DNA of 64,000 nt from Lachnospiraceae bacterium (GCA_017938405.1 JAGBBP010000011.1:1-64000); one strand, 5' to 3'; positions 18,870-26,543 are shown, counted from the stretch's first letter. Program-made: numbers and translations. The notes: generated by a model from the sequence alone, not told the origin.

Positions 18870-19757
18870 ATGTTAAAAACAGGCTACGGAATGATTCGGT
18901 TATTTTTACGGAAGCTGCGGGAGGATGCGGTCTCAGCCTTTGCGGCACAGACAGCCTTTTTTATCATTCTTTCTTTTTTTCCCTTTTTGATTTTTCTGCT
19001 TACCTTATTACGGTTTCTGCCGTTGGATTCGGAACGGTTTCTGGGGATATTGTATGGGGTGTTCCCACCGGCGGTGCATGAATTTGTGGGAAAGCTGTTT
19101 GCGGAAGCGGTTCAAAAAACTTCCGGGGCATTGTTGTCCGTATCGGTGCTGACGACTTTATGGGCGGCCTCCCGAGGTGTTCTGGTGGTGGTACAGGGAA
19201 TGAATGCAGTCTATGTAAAGAAGGAAACCCGTAACTATTTTGTCCTTCGCTTTTTGGCGGTGGGGTATACCTTACTGTTTTCTACCGTGTTGTTGTCGTC
19301 GTTGTTGTTGCTGGTATTCGGGAACCGGATTTTGTTGTATTTGCAGAGCAGTATTCCGGTTTTGAAACAGATGGCGGGACTGTTAATCTGTCTTCGGACG
19401 GTGCTTTCTTTTCTTTTGCTGGCGATGTTCTTTTGGGCAATGTATTTGTTTGTACCGAATCGGAAAAGCGGGAAACGCACCGCGGAACTTCCCGGCGCGG
19501 TGGTGGCTGCGGCAGGGTGGCTGTTGTTTTCCTGGTTGTATTCCTTTTATATTGACCGTTTTTCCGGGCTTTCTTCCATGTATGGGAGCCTGACCGCAAT
19601 TGTGTTGTGCATGTTCTGGTTGTACGCCTGTATGTATCTGTTGTTTATCGGTGCGGAGTTGAACGTATTGCTGGCAAATCCGGTATTCGGCAAACGGTTG
19701 CGCGTATGGATAACAACGGTACGAGGGAAAAGCGGAATAAGATGTAAAAATCGGTAA
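18870..19757 (+). CDS. YihY/BrkB-family inner membrane protein
   Basis: 295 residues with six or seven membrane helices. The family marks are visible: DAVSAFAAQTAFFIILSFFPF near the N-terminus, LWAASRGVLVVVQGMNAVY in the middle, and LPGAVVAAAGWLLFSWLYSFYI plus YGSLTAIVLCMFWLY near the end. The old name ribonuclease BN is incorrect for this family and the role is unknown. GGAAGGAG precedes the ATG. Confidence 0.85.
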   Translation: MLKTGYGMIRLFLRKLREDAVSAFAAQTAFFIILSFFPFLIFLLTLLRFLPLDSERFLGILYGVFPPAVHEFVGKLFAEAVQKTSGALLSVSVLTTLWAASRGVLVVVQGMNAVYVKKETRNYFVLRFLAVGYTLLFSTVLLSSLLLLVFGNRILLYLQSSIPVLKQMAGLLICLRTVLSFLLLAMFFWAMYLFVPNRKSGKRTAELPGAVVAAAGWLLFSWLYSFYIDRFSGLSSMYGSLTAIVLCMFWLYACMYLLFIGAELNVLLANPVFGKRLRVWITTVRGKSGIRCKNR

Positions 19758-19808
19758 ATACTGTAAAGGAAAGAGCTGTCGGGAAAGACGGACAAGAAAG
19801 GATACCGG

Positions 19809-20006
19809 GTGACAGATATGAAAAAGAAGAAACCGATTGTGTTAGAAGAGTTGACGGCAGAGGAATTGGTAAAGTACGAAATCGCAAAGGAGTTAGGTTT
19901 GTTTGACCGGGTAATGGCAGACGGTTGGGGTGCCTTAACTGCAAAGGAAACCGGGAGAATCGGCGGAATTCTGGCAAAACGCAGAAAAAACGGGATGTCG
20001 CAGTAA
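19809..20006 (+). CDS. Alpha/beta-type small acid-soluble spore protein
   Basis: 65 residues. The core VKYEIAKELGLFDRV and LTAKETGRIGGILAKR matches the two conserved SASP blocks that wrap spore DNA. GTG 19809 stands at the right distance from AAAGGA; ATG 19818 is the alternative. It has its own strong terminator. The divergent N-terminal Lys-rich tail is usual for the Lachnospiraceae versions. It fits the spore-coat operon nearby. Confidence 0.8.
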   Translation: MTDMKKKKPIVLEELTAEELVKYEIAKELGLFDRVMADGWGALTAKETGRIGGILAKRRKNGMSQ

Positions 20007-20020
20007 AGCGACATCCCGTT
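19989..20020. terminator. Bidirectional terminator between convergent genes
   Basis: A perfect 13-bp stem AACGGGATGTCGC / GCGACATCCCGTT around a six-base loop that contains the SASP stop codon. TTTTG follows on the + strand, and an A-rich run precedes it for the - strand. Confidence 0.9.
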
Positions 20021-20053
20021 TTGTATGTAGATCAAGTACGTGTCAGGTAGTCT

Positions 20054-21346
20054 TTACCAATCACTGTCCCAGTCGGTTCCGCCGCTGTCCCAGGAATCGT
20101 AGCTGCTGCCGGAGTCATAATCGGAATCCGAATCATGGTAATCGTCATAGTAATAAGAATCTTCGAAGCGGTCGGAAGAGTCCATATCCCAGTTGTCGCT
20201 CCAGGCGTCATCATACATATAGACGTAATCGCCCGGGTCCAGGTAATCGGAAGAATAGGAAGTATAATCCCAACCGGAATCCGTGTACTCGTAAACATCA
20301 TTTTCAATCATATAGAAAATACGGTCGTCGGTTTGATAGTAGCCTTCTTTTTTGTTACCTTCCATAATCGGAATCACGGTAATAACCAGGGTACAGAAGG
20401 CTAACAGGACAGCCGTGGCTTTCCAGGATGCTTCTTTTGCTTTCTTTGCGCTTTTTTTCTTCGGGAGCAGCTTCCTTGAAAGAGAACCGAGAAGTTCTTT
20501 TAAAAGAAACAGTCCAAGAGGAAATCCCCAGGAAGCAAACAGGGATAATCCGGCCAGCAATAAAAGATCCATATAAAAAACCGGATGCTTTAACAGCAGG
20601 TTGAGTACGGTAACCGCAGCGGCAAACAGGACACCGATGAAAATGGCCTCTTTCCGGGAAAATGTATTTTTATCGGTGGTTTGCACACCGGTTTGTTTGT
20701 TCCTGTCGGTTTGAATGATACTGACATAAATAAGGTTATATACATAATACAAGGCAAAGCTGAGGAAGGAGGAGATACCTAATTTGACTTCCTCAAAAAT
20801 CCCCATACTGATAAAAAGTGCTTTTAAGAATGCATAGCCGAAGCCTGCCACGGCCAGTACGAAAAAGCCGAGCAAAAAAATCAACCATGCCTTGGACTTT
20901 TTAGGAGTGCCGTTATCTTGAACCGTTCTTGTAATCTTTGGCGGTTTGCCGTCCGGCGTATCCGGCCAGATGTTTCGTTTGTGGCATTCGTCCAATAATT
21001 TCATATACAGTTCTTTTACCGCATATTCCTCGTCGCGGCCGATGTAGCGTATGGAACGGGAGCCGTCGGCCTTGTTTTTATAAACGACAAATTCTCCTGC
21101 GGAATTTTGATAGATACCGAAGGCCTTTGGTTTTGTATAGTTCTCCCCAATAAAAAAGCGCATGCGATGCAGCGGCATATTGCGTTCCGCACAATATTCT
21201 TTCAGTTCTTCTATGGTATGCGGTGTCAGCACTACAGAGGGCGCATCCTCCACATAGAGAAGGTTGGCGGCACCGCAGGAAGGACAAGTCTTATCGCTGC
21301 TGAGGATAACACCTCCGCAATATTCACATTTTCCCGTACTTGCCAT
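20054..21346 (-). CDS. Zinc-ribbon membrane protein with Asp/Tyr/Ser-rich tail
   Basis: About 430 residues from the ATG at 21346 (AGGGGAG upstream); an earlier in-frame ATG at 21397 is unlikely. Residues 7-24 form a zinc ribbon (CEYCGG and CPSCGA). A region of about 100 residues with KNKADGSRSIRYIG follows. Four or five membrane helices occupy about 155-345. The last 90 residues are dominated by D, Y, S and W and have almost no positive charge. No enzymatic motif is seen. Zinc-ribbon membrane proteins of this kind are common in gut Clostridia but uncharacterised. Antisense open frames over the acidic tail are base-composition artefacts. Confidence 0.75.
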   Translation of the reverse strand: MASTGKCEYCGGVILSSDKTCPSCGAANLLYVEDAPSVVLTPHTIEELKEYCAERNMPLHRMRFFIGENYTKPKAFGIYQNSAGEFVVYKNKADGSRSIRYIGRDEEYAVKELYMKLLDECHKRNIWPDTPDGKPPKITRTVQDNGTPKKSKAWLIFLLGFFVLAVAGFGYAFLKALFISMGIFEEVKLGISSFLSFALYYVYNLIYVSIIQTDRNKQTGVQTTDKNTFSRKEAIFIGVLFAAAVTVLNLLLKHPVFYMDLLLLAGLSLFASWGFPLGLFLLKELLGSLSRKLLPKKKSAKKAKEASWKATAVLLAFCTLVITVIPIMEGNKKEGYYQTDDRIFYMIENDVYEYTDSGWDYTSYSSDYLDPGDYVYMYDDAWSDNWDMDSSDRFEDSYYYDDYHDSDSDYDSGSSYDSWDSGGTDWDSDW

Positions 21347-21409
21347 AGCGTAAATCTCCCCTTTATTCCTTGGTTTCACAAAAAATGCCGAAAGCATTTT
21401 CCATGATTT

Positions 21410-21438
21410 ATTATAATTCTACAGGAATTGATTTGCAA
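21410..21438 (-). promoter_or_regulatory. Promoter of the zinc-ribbon membrane protein
   Basis: On the minus strand TTGCAA, a 17-nt spacer and TATAAT. In the 5' UTR an AT-rich stem AAAATGC/GCATTTT (21383-21401) followed by T in the transcript could act as a weak attenuator. Confidence 0.65.
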
Positions 21439-21511
21439 GAGAAATTCACGTTTCACAAAACGGGAAAGGGCTCATATGATAGATTACGGAGAACAAAGAA
21501 AGGAGCAGGTT

Positions 21512-21970
21512 ATGAACAATTATAGAAATTATGGGAACTACGGAAACCGAAGATATGCCGGGAACAACGACTGCGGTTGTAAGAAACCGGAAGTGATGGG
21601 CGGAATGGACTGCGGTTGCATGAAACCGGAGGTAAAGCCGGGAACGGACTGCGGTTGTATGAAGCCGGAGGTAAAGCCGGGAATGGATTGCGGCTGCATG
21701 AAGCCGGAGGTAAAGCCGGGAATGGATTGCGGTTGCATGAAGCCGGAAGAAAAGAAGGACTGTGATTGCGGGTGTACCGTGGAGTCCATGTATCGTGAGG
21801 TAAAGAAAAACGGTGTGTATTGCGAAGAAGATATGCCGGGGAAAGCTCTTGCCATGGCATATGTACCGTGGCAGACATGGCGGAAGCTTTATGAGGTATG
21901 TGAAGGCTTCTCTACCGGAACGATTTTCAAAGAGCTGGATTTAGAATTCTATGGAAGGAGATGTAACTGA
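21512..21970 (+). CDS. cotJA: Spore coat protein CotJA with Cys-rich repeat expansion
   Basis: 152 residues from ATG 21512 (AAAGGAG upstream). The C-terminal 60 residues carry the CotJA core (AMAYVPWQTWRKLYE, GTIFKELDLEFYGR). The N-terminal half is a run of 13-residue units DCGCMKPEVKPGM, five in all. Classical CotJA is only about 80 residues, so the repeat is an addition. CotJA is thought to tether the Mn-catalase-like CotJC to the coat. The first gene of cotJABC, with one-base spacing to cotJB. Confidence 0.85.
   Translation: MNNYRNYGNYGNRRYAGNNDCGCKKPEVMGGMDCGCMKPEVKPGTDCGCMKPEVKPGMDCGCMKPEVKPGMDCGCMKPEEKKDCDCGCTVESMYREVKKNGVYCEEDMPGKALAMAYVPWQTWRKLYEVCEGFSTGTIFKELDLEFYGRRCN
21569..21763 (+). 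repeat. Five 39-bp tandem repeats inside cotJA
   Basis: Unit starts at 21569, 21608, 21647, 21686 and 21725. Each encodes D-C-G-C-(M/K)-K-P-E and ends near Pro-Gly. Units 2-5 are nearly identical, which points to recent slippage. Confidence 0.9.
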
Positions 21971-21971
21971 T

Positions 21972-22211
21972 ATGGGTAGTGAAAAAGAGAGAATGACACT
22001 TTTGCGGAAAATCAGCGAAGTGAGTTTTGCAATGGATGAAGCACGCCTGTTTCTGGATCCCCATCCTTGCTGTAAAGAGGCGCTGGAATATTACAAAAAT
22101 ATGTGTGCGGTAAGAGAAAAACTGGTAAAAGAGTATACGGCATGTTACGGACCGCTTTCTTCTTATGATTGTTTTTGCGACGATTGTTGGAAATGGGTAG
22201 AATATCCGTGA
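21972..22211 (+). CDS. cotJB: Spore coat protein CotJB
   Basis: 79 residues from ATG 21972 (GGAAGGAG inside the end of cotJA). Family marks are LRKISEVSFAMDEARLFLDPHP, KNMCAVREKLVKEYTACYGPL and the final WKWVEYPW-like end (WVEYP). A small coat morphogenetic partner of CotJC, normal in length and order. Confidence 0.92.
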   Translation: MGSEKERMTLLRKISEVSFAMDEARLFLDPHPCCKEALEYYKNMCAVREKLVKEYTACYGPLSSYDCFCDDCWKWVEYP

Positions 22212-22234
22212 CCGTGGGAAGGAGAGTGTAAGTA

Positions 22235-22843
22235 ATGTGGAGTTATGAAAGAAGATTACAGTACCCGGTAAACATTAAGCAGACCAATCCGAAGCTGGCT
22301 ATGGTCATTATGAGCCAGTTCGGCGGACCGGACGGGGAATTGGCTGCATCCATGCGCTACCTTTCCCAGCGGTATGCAATGCCGTACCGGGAAGTGGCAG
22401 GAACGTTGACGGACATCGGCACCGAGGAGTTGGCTCACATGGAGATTGTGTCCGCAATCATCCATCAGCTGACCAAAGACCTGACGCCGGAGGAAATCGC
22501 AGCATCCGGTTTTGACAAGTATTATGTGGACCATACTTTGGGCCTTTGGCCGCAGGCTGCGGGCGGTGTGCCGTTTACCTCTACTTTCTTCCAGTCCAAG
22601 GGAGATCCGATTACGGACCTTGTCGAGGATATGGCAGCGGAGCAGAAGGCCCGCACCACCTATGACAACATCCTTCGTCTGGTACACGACCATGATGTAT
22701 GCGACCCGATTCGCTATCTCCGCGAACGGGAAATCGTGCATTTCCAGCGGTTTGGTGAGAGTCTTCGTATTGTACAGGATAATTTGGATTCCAAGAATTT
22801 CTATGCCATCAATCCGGCATTTTTGGCGGATAAGGCGAGATAA
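22235..22843 (+). CDS. cotJC: Spore coat Mn-catalase-like protein CotJC
   Basis: 202 residues, full length. Ferritin-like four-helix fold with the expected dimanganese ligands: Glu in GPDGELAASMRY, Glu and His in GTEELAHMEI, Glu in AAEQKARTTY and His in REIVHFQRF. It probably removes hydrogen peroxide at the spore surface. The intact copy; two truncated relatives lie at 27885 and 62658. A stem-loop follows at 22866. Confidence 0.95.
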   Translation: MWSYERRLQYPVNIKQTNPKLAMVIMSQFGGPDGELAASMRYLSQRYAMPYREVAGTLTDIGTEELAHMEIVSAIIHQLTKDLTPEEIAASGFDKYYVDHTLGLWPQAAGGVPFTSTFFQSKGDPITDLVEDMAAEQKARTTYDNILRLVHDHDVCDPIRYLREREIVHFQRFGESLRIVQDNLDSKNFYAINPAFLADKAR

Positions 22844-22865
22844 GATTTGTGATAAGAAAAACAGA

Positions 22866-22892
22866 CAGGGGCGGCCGAGGGGTACGCCCCTG
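22866..22892 (+). terminator. Stem-loop after cotJC
   Basis: CAGGGGCG / CGCCCCTG with an 11-base loop GCCGAGGGGTA. No T-run follows. A related stem with compensatory changes follows the third cotJC copy (63042-63068). Confidence 0.6.
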
Positions 22893-22914
22893 AATTTGTG
22901 CAGAAGGAGACTTG

Positions 22915-22970
22915 AGCTTAAAAAGCAGGAGGAAATAAGGGGAAAGTCAACCGATGAGGGCAAGTATCCT
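22915..22970 (-). other. Decayed copy of the fic promoter/operator
   Basis: CTTAAAAAGCAG, GAAATAAGGGGAAAGTCAA and GAGGGCAAG line up in order with the promoter region of the minus-strand fic gene (26369-26416). The -10 is lost. No fic gene follows on its left, so it looks like a remnant. Confidence 0.5.
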
Positions 22971-22988
22971 TTGCTTTAAATGTTAAAC

Positions 22989-23017
22989 TTGCATTTGCTT
23001 CTAAAAGAGCGTATACT
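22989..23017 (+). promoter_or_regulatory. Promoter of the MNT/HEPN pair
   Basis: TTGCAT, 17-nt spacer, TATACT, then AAAGGAGG before the first gene. Confidence 0.65.
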
Positions 23018-23043
23018 TATCTTAGGAAAGGAGGAATGGACGT

Positions 23044-23382
23044 ATGTGTACCAGGAATCAGTTAAATGACATTTCGGGACAGATGGTTTCGATTTACCGG
23101 GACATTTATGGGGATGCTGTGACCGGTGTGTTCTTGTACGGTTCTTATGCCAGAGGAGACTTTGAAAAGGATTCCGATGTGGATATCGTGGCGATTGTCA
23201 AGGGAGAACGCCTGGCGTTACAGGATAAGTTACGGACAATCTGGGATTTGTCTGCGGATATCGGATTGGAGCATGATACAGTGGTATCTCCGACGGTAAT
23301 ACCTTATGACGAATTTGAACAATACAAGGAAGTCCTTCCTTACTACAGAAACATTGCAAGGGAGGGGCTGCGGATTGGATAA
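23044..23382 (+). CDS. MNT-family nucleotidyltransferase antitoxin
   Basis: 112 residues with the minimal nucleotidyltransferase motif GSYARGDFEKDSDVDIV (residues 34-50): Gly-Ser plus the two catalytic Asp. In known MNT/HEPN modules the enzyme modifies and silences the HEPN toxin. Its gene overlaps the HEPN gene by 8 nt, which fixes coupling. It opens the accessory patch right after cotJC. Confidence 0.88.
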   Translation: MCTRNQLNDISGQMVSIYRDIYGDAVTGVFLYGSYARGDFEKDSDVDIVAIVKGERLALQDKLRTIWDLSADIGLEHDTVVSPTVIPYDEFEQYKEVLPYYRNIAREGLRIG

Positions 23383-23764
23383 TTTGGTAAAGTATCGATT
23401 GGATAATGCGCAGGAAAAGTTGGAATCTGCAGAGATTTTATTGGATTCCGGAAAGTATAAGGATTCCATCGGTCGGTCTTATTATGCAATCTTTTCTGCC
23501 GTGCGAGCTGTGTTGGCGGTAGACAGAGTGGACTTTTCCAAACATGCCGGTGTAATAGCGTATTTCCAAAAGGAATATGTAAAGACAAAGATTTTTGATG
23601 TGAAGTATTCAAAGTATTTGCAATCTGCGTTTCAGATTCGAAATGTATGTGATTACGATGATTTCTTTATCGCATCGAAGCAGGATGCAGAGGTGCAGTT
23701 GGAGTGTGCGAAAGAGTTCTTGGATGCGGTGAAAACGTATTTGGGAACGAGGGAAGAAGTTTAG
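23375..23764 (+). CDS. HEPN-domain protein, probable toxin of the MNT pair
   Basis: About 129 residues from TTG 23375, which has GGGAGGGG at the right distance and overlaps the MNT stop. All-alpha HEPN fold with SIGRSYYAIFSAVRAVL and the late motif IRNVCDYDDFF. The usual RNase motif R-X4-6-H appears here as R followed by Y, so RNase activity is uncertain. The HEPN partner normally dimerises and is held by the antitoxin. Confidence 0.82.
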   Translation: MDNLVKYRLDNAQEKLESAEILLDSGKYKDSIGRSYYAIFSAVRAVLAVDRVDFSKHAGVIAYFQKEYVKTKIFDVKYSKYLQSAFQIRNVCDYDDFFIASKQDAEVQLECAKEFLDAVKTYLGTREEV

Positions 23765-23780
23765 AATTTTTTGATTTAGG

Positions 23781-23806
23781 AAATGGCGGGAGCAATCCCG
23801 CCATTT
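23781..23806 (+). terminator. Terminator of the MNT/HEPN operon
   Basis: AAATGGCGGG / CCCGCCATTT, loop AGCAAT. Closely similar in sequence to the stem after the AraC gene at 24782. Confidence 0.75.
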
Positions 23807-23843
23807 CTGAGTTTGATAAGCTATCAACATTTAGCAAGAAATG

Positions 23844-23874
23844 TTGCGCAAGCCAACCGTTAATGCCATATAAT
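23844..23874 (+). promoter_or_regulatory. Probable promoter of the AraC-type gene
   Basis: TTGCGC and a perfect TATAAT with a long 19-nt spacer. The -10 is convincing, the -35 less so. Confidence 0.4.
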
Positions 23875-23896
23875 CATAGATGAAAGGAGGGATTGT

Positions 23897-24772
23897 GTGG
23901 ATTGGCTTAAAGGAATGAATGATGTTGTTGGGTATATTGAGAAAAATCTTACACAACCGATACAATATGAGTCACTGGCTCGTATAGTGGGATGTTCAGT
24001 GTATGAGTTTTTTAGAATTTTTTCTTTCTTAGCAGGAATGTCTATTTCAGAGTATATTCGTCGAAGGAGGTTATCTCAGGCTGTTTTCGACATTCAATCC
24101 GGCAATGAGAAAATAATTGATATTGCTTTGAAATACTGCTATGAATCCCCAACGGCATTTACAAGAGCGTTTAAGGAATTGCATGGCGTAACGCCTTCCG
24201 GTGTTCAGAAAGGTGGTGTTCCTTTAAAGTCTTATTCGCCAATCTCCTTTATACTTACTATTGAAGGAGGTAATGCTATGAATTTTCGAATTGAACACAA
24301 GGACAGTTTTCGAATCATGGGTTTATCAGGGTATGAGACCACAGAGTGCAACGATGGTGACACGTTAACACCGTTATGGCGTGAATTTATGGATAACTAT
24401 AATTCGCGTTTGTGGAATAATGGAGGTTCAGATAATTATTATACTGCTCCGTTCTGGCAGGTTGCCGCATATTCGTACAAATCAGATGATGGAAGAACAA
24501 AAACAATTATTGGAGCTGAGTGTAAAGGACAGTGTATTAAAGATATGACGGTTGAAACAATACCGTCAGCGACATGGGCAGTGTTTCCGATTAATTCGGT
24601 GACTGGAATTAATCATGTTCCTGCTGCGTACACAAAAATTTTGACAGAATGGTTTCCTGCAAGCAATTATTGCAGAAATGAACTTGTTCCGACTTTAGAG
24701 GTGTTTCCTCCGGGAGATGCAAGTTCAGATGATTATACATGGGAAATTTGGATTCCGGTAATAGAAAAATAG
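23897..24772 (+). CDS. AraC-family regulator with GyrI-like effector domain
   Basis: 291 residues from GTG 23897 (AAAGGAGGG upstream). Two AraC helix-turn-helices fill residues 8-105 (ESLARIVGCSVYEFFRIF, and IALKYCYESPTAFTRAFKELHGVTPS). Residues 127-290 form a GyrI-like domain that binds small cationic compounds (LWREFMDNY, GAECKG, WEIWIPVI). This is the Rob/BmrR-like layout, often linked to drug sensing. Its base use is clearly more AT-rich than the cotJ or clpC regions, a hint of transfer. No target transporter is adjacent. Confidence 0.9.
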   Translation: MDWLKGMNDVVGYIEKNLTQPIQYESLARIVGCSVYEFFRIFSFLAGMSISEYIRRRRLSQAVFDIQSGNEKIIDIALKYCYESPTAFTRAFKELHGVTPSGVQKGGVPLKSYSPISFILTIEGGNAMNFRIEHKDSFRIMGLSGYETTECNDGDTLTPLWREFMDNYNSRLWNNGGSDNYYTAPFWQVAAYSYKSDDGRTKTIIGAECKGQCIKDMTVETIPSATWAVFPINSVTGINHVPAAYTKILTEWFPASNYCRNELVPTLEVFPPGDASSDDYTWEIWIPVIEK

Positions 24773-24781
24773 ACATAGCTT

Positions 24782-24805
24782 AATGGCGGAAAAATTTCCG
24801 CCATT
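24782..24805 (+). terminator. Terminator after the AraC-type gene
   Basis: AATGGCGGA / TCCGCCATT with loop AAAATT, followed by TTGAA. Confidence 0.7.
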
Positions 24806-24813
24806 TTGAATTC

Positions 24814-24828
24814 AGTGATGCGTCAAAC
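24814..24828 (+). repeat. 15-bp direct repeat, left copy
   Basis: AGTGATGCGTCAAAC, repeated exactly at 27846-27860; TTGATT follows two bases later in both. The pair brackets the gene debris and both fic genes. Confidence 0.7.
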
Positions 24829-24830
24829 TC

Positions 24831-24995
24831 TTGATTAAATTAAATGGATTTTTGCATGAGGAACTTAGTCAAGAGTTCAATAAAGTGATTACGCTACAAA
24901 CAGGGAAGGGCATTGAAATTGGTATTAGAACAGAAAAAAGAAGTTATAACGGTGGTGTGGAATATATGATTGTGATATATGGAAAACAAGCGTAA
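24831..24995 (+). pseudogene. Remnant coding segment, family unknown
   Basis: An open frame of about 54 codons (TTG start) ends at TAA 24993-24995. It has protein-like composition (FLHEELSQEF, KGIEIGIRTEKRS, VEYMIVIYGKQA). No ribosome site or upstream extension. It looks like the C-terminus of a lost gene. Confidence 0.35.
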
Positions 24996-25138
24996 GAATA
25001 AATTGTGCAGAATATGGAAAAGATATTAAATGGCGAAGTTGCGGACAATTTTATTGCATTTCATTGATACGGATAGTGTCAATAGTTTTTCGCCATAGTT
25101 GAAGCCTGATTGTCTCACATGTAATTCCGATGCGTTAG

Positions 25139-25379
25139 CAAAGGAGCCGAAAAGGAGCCGAAAAGGAGCCAAAAAAGGAGCCGGAAAGTGAGCGATAAAA
25201 TGAGCGATAACGCGGAAACTTATCACCGGGATGTTTCCGAAGATACCGAAATGAAACAAGTTCAAAAACTTCAGCCACCATTTTCATGGTGGCTGACTCT
25301 ATTTCACCCTCACATAAAAGGTCGATTTTCCGACACCGCTTCGCATGAGTTCGCCGGCGGCGACCATTTTTCGCAATGA
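25139..25379 (+). pseudogene. Tandem AAGGAGCC repeats and a possible gene tail
   Basis: Four copies of an AAAGGAGCC unit (25139-25187) run into an open frame with VSDKMSDNAETYHRDVSEDTE that stops within the fic region. Lys/Glu/Pro repeats followed by SDKMSDN resemble linkers in AlbA_2/ATPase-type regulators, which suggests a decayed C-terminus. It could also be chance. A GTG at 25188 with an ideal Shine-Dalgarno gives a 63-residue frame that overlaps the fic gene antisense. Confidence 0.25.
25273..25294 (-). terminator. Terminator of the minus-strand fic gene
   Basis: AGCCACCA / TGGTGGCT around six bases, followed in the minus direction by GAAGTTTTTG. Confidence 0.7.
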
Positions 25380-26345
25380 GCCTTCGATGGAGCTGATGCT
25401 GAGGGAAGGGCATAATTCGCGGATGTCCTGCTTGGTGAATTTACCGATTTTGTTTTGTGTGGCTTTACGGACCATGTCGATGGCCGGAAGCTTTTCTTCT
25501 ACGATGGAGAACCGGTCTTCAAAGTCGTGGTAGGCGGCAAGGATGGTTCTGAGAAGATATTTGATGAACGGGAGGGAATCTTCCTTCCCCTCGTGCCAAA
25601 CGTCCTGGGACCTGTTCAGGGAATCGTAGTAAAGGTCTTTCTTCTTTGCTATCTTTGCTTCTAAAGAAATGTATTTTCCGACATAAAATTCGTTCCGGTA
25701 GAGCAGAAGCGTGGTAAGGAGTCTGCTCATGCGTCCGTTTCCGTCGTTGAACGGGTGGATGCAGAGAAAGTCGTGGATGAAGATCGGAATGGCAATGAGG
25801 GGTTCTACTTCCATATTGCCGATCACACGGTTGAATTCCTCGCAGATTTTATCCAGGGCTTCCGGTGTTTCAAAGGGAGCCGGCGGTGTAAAGAGCGTTT
25901 CCACGTGTCCGTCCGGATACTTTGCCGTAATGTAGTTCTGTGTGTTTTTGGTCCGTCCGGCCATGGGATTATTCATGTGGCTGTACATAATCTTATGGAG
26001 CTGGAGGATATAATTTTGTGAAAGAGGAATTGCGTCAAAGCTTTCGTGAATGATGTTTAGCACGTCTCTGTAGCCGGCAATCTCCTGTTCGTCGCGGTTC
26101 TTCGGCGTGGTCTTTTCTTCCACCAGTTGTCTCATACGGGTGCTGGTGGTAACGATACCTTCAATGGCATTGGATGCCTCGGTACTCTGTATTTTTGCGA
26201 TTTCTACGAGCTTTTCCAGTTCTTCCGGACGCTGCTTTAAATAGAGCTCCTGTTTGCCTGCTTCCTTATAGATGGCAGCAATGAGTCCGAGGATATCGGA
26301 ATCCCAGCTTTGTTCTTTGATTTTTGAGTAATTAAAGTCTCTCAT
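25299..26345 (-). CDS. Fic-domain protein with C-terminal winged helix
   Basis: 348 residues. The Fic core motif HPFNDGNGRMSR (near residue 196) has the catalytic His and the phosphate-binding Asn/Arg, so AMP transfer should be possible. An N-terminal inhibitory helix with STEASNAIEG (S/T-x3-E-G type) indicates a self-inhibited class II enzyme. The last 60 residues look like a winged helix (FTKQDIRELCPSLSISSIEGSLRKMVAAGELMRSG), so it may regulate its own gene through the repeats in its promoter. AAAGGAGG precedes the ATG. A second Fic gene lies divergently. Confidence 0.92.
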   Translation of the reverse strand: MRDFNYSKIKEQSWDSDILGLIAAIYKEAGKQELYLKQRPEELEKLVEIAKIQSTEASNAIEGIVTTSTRMRQLVEEKTTPKNRDEQEIAGYRDVLNIIHESFDAIPLSQNYILQLHKIMYSHMNNPMAGRTKNTQNYITAKYPDGHVETLFTPPAPFETPEALDKICEEFNRVIGNMEVEPLIAIPIFIHDFLCIHPFNDGNGRMSRLLTTLLLYRNEFYVGKYISLEAKIAKKKDLYYDSLNRSQDVWHEGKEDSLPFIKYLLRTILAAYHDFEDRFSIVEEKLPAIDMVRKATQNKIGKFTKQDIRELCPSLSISSIEGSLRKMVAAGELMRSGVGKSTFYVRVK

Positions 26346-26449
26346 TCCCTTATCCTCCTTTCTTTCCCTTAAATAGTAGCAGAAAATAAGGGAAAAGTCA
26401 ATTGCTAAGGGGAAGATTACCTTATTTCTTGGAGCGGATTAAGGGAAAA
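26345..26449 (-). promoter_or_regulatory. fic promoter with five TTCCCTTA operators
   Basis: On the minus strand TTGACT (26401-26396), 17-nt spacer, TACTAT (26378-26373). Five copies of TTCCCTTA/TAAGGGAA lie at 26345, 26364, 26387 (inside the spacer), 26406 (one extra G) and 26440. Three lie in one direction and two in the other. The spacing suggests a bound regulator that blocks RNA polymerase. Confidence 0.7.
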
Positions 26450-26543
26450 TTATAGTGGTAGTATATGCGTAAAGAGGTATTCTTTATTCCGGAAGGTTTG
26501 AGGATAGCGGTTTGGAGCATGATACGGAAGAGTTGTAAACAAT

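Noticed and set aside
21450-21480. Sigma-E promoter before cotJA (CATATGAT as -10)
   Set aside because: No acceptable -35 at the required distance; the operon probably has one but I cannot place it.
25188-25379. Functional 63-residue gene with ideal ribosome site
   Set aside because: Half of it is antisense to the fic gene and the start lies in a tandem repeat; listed only as possible debris.
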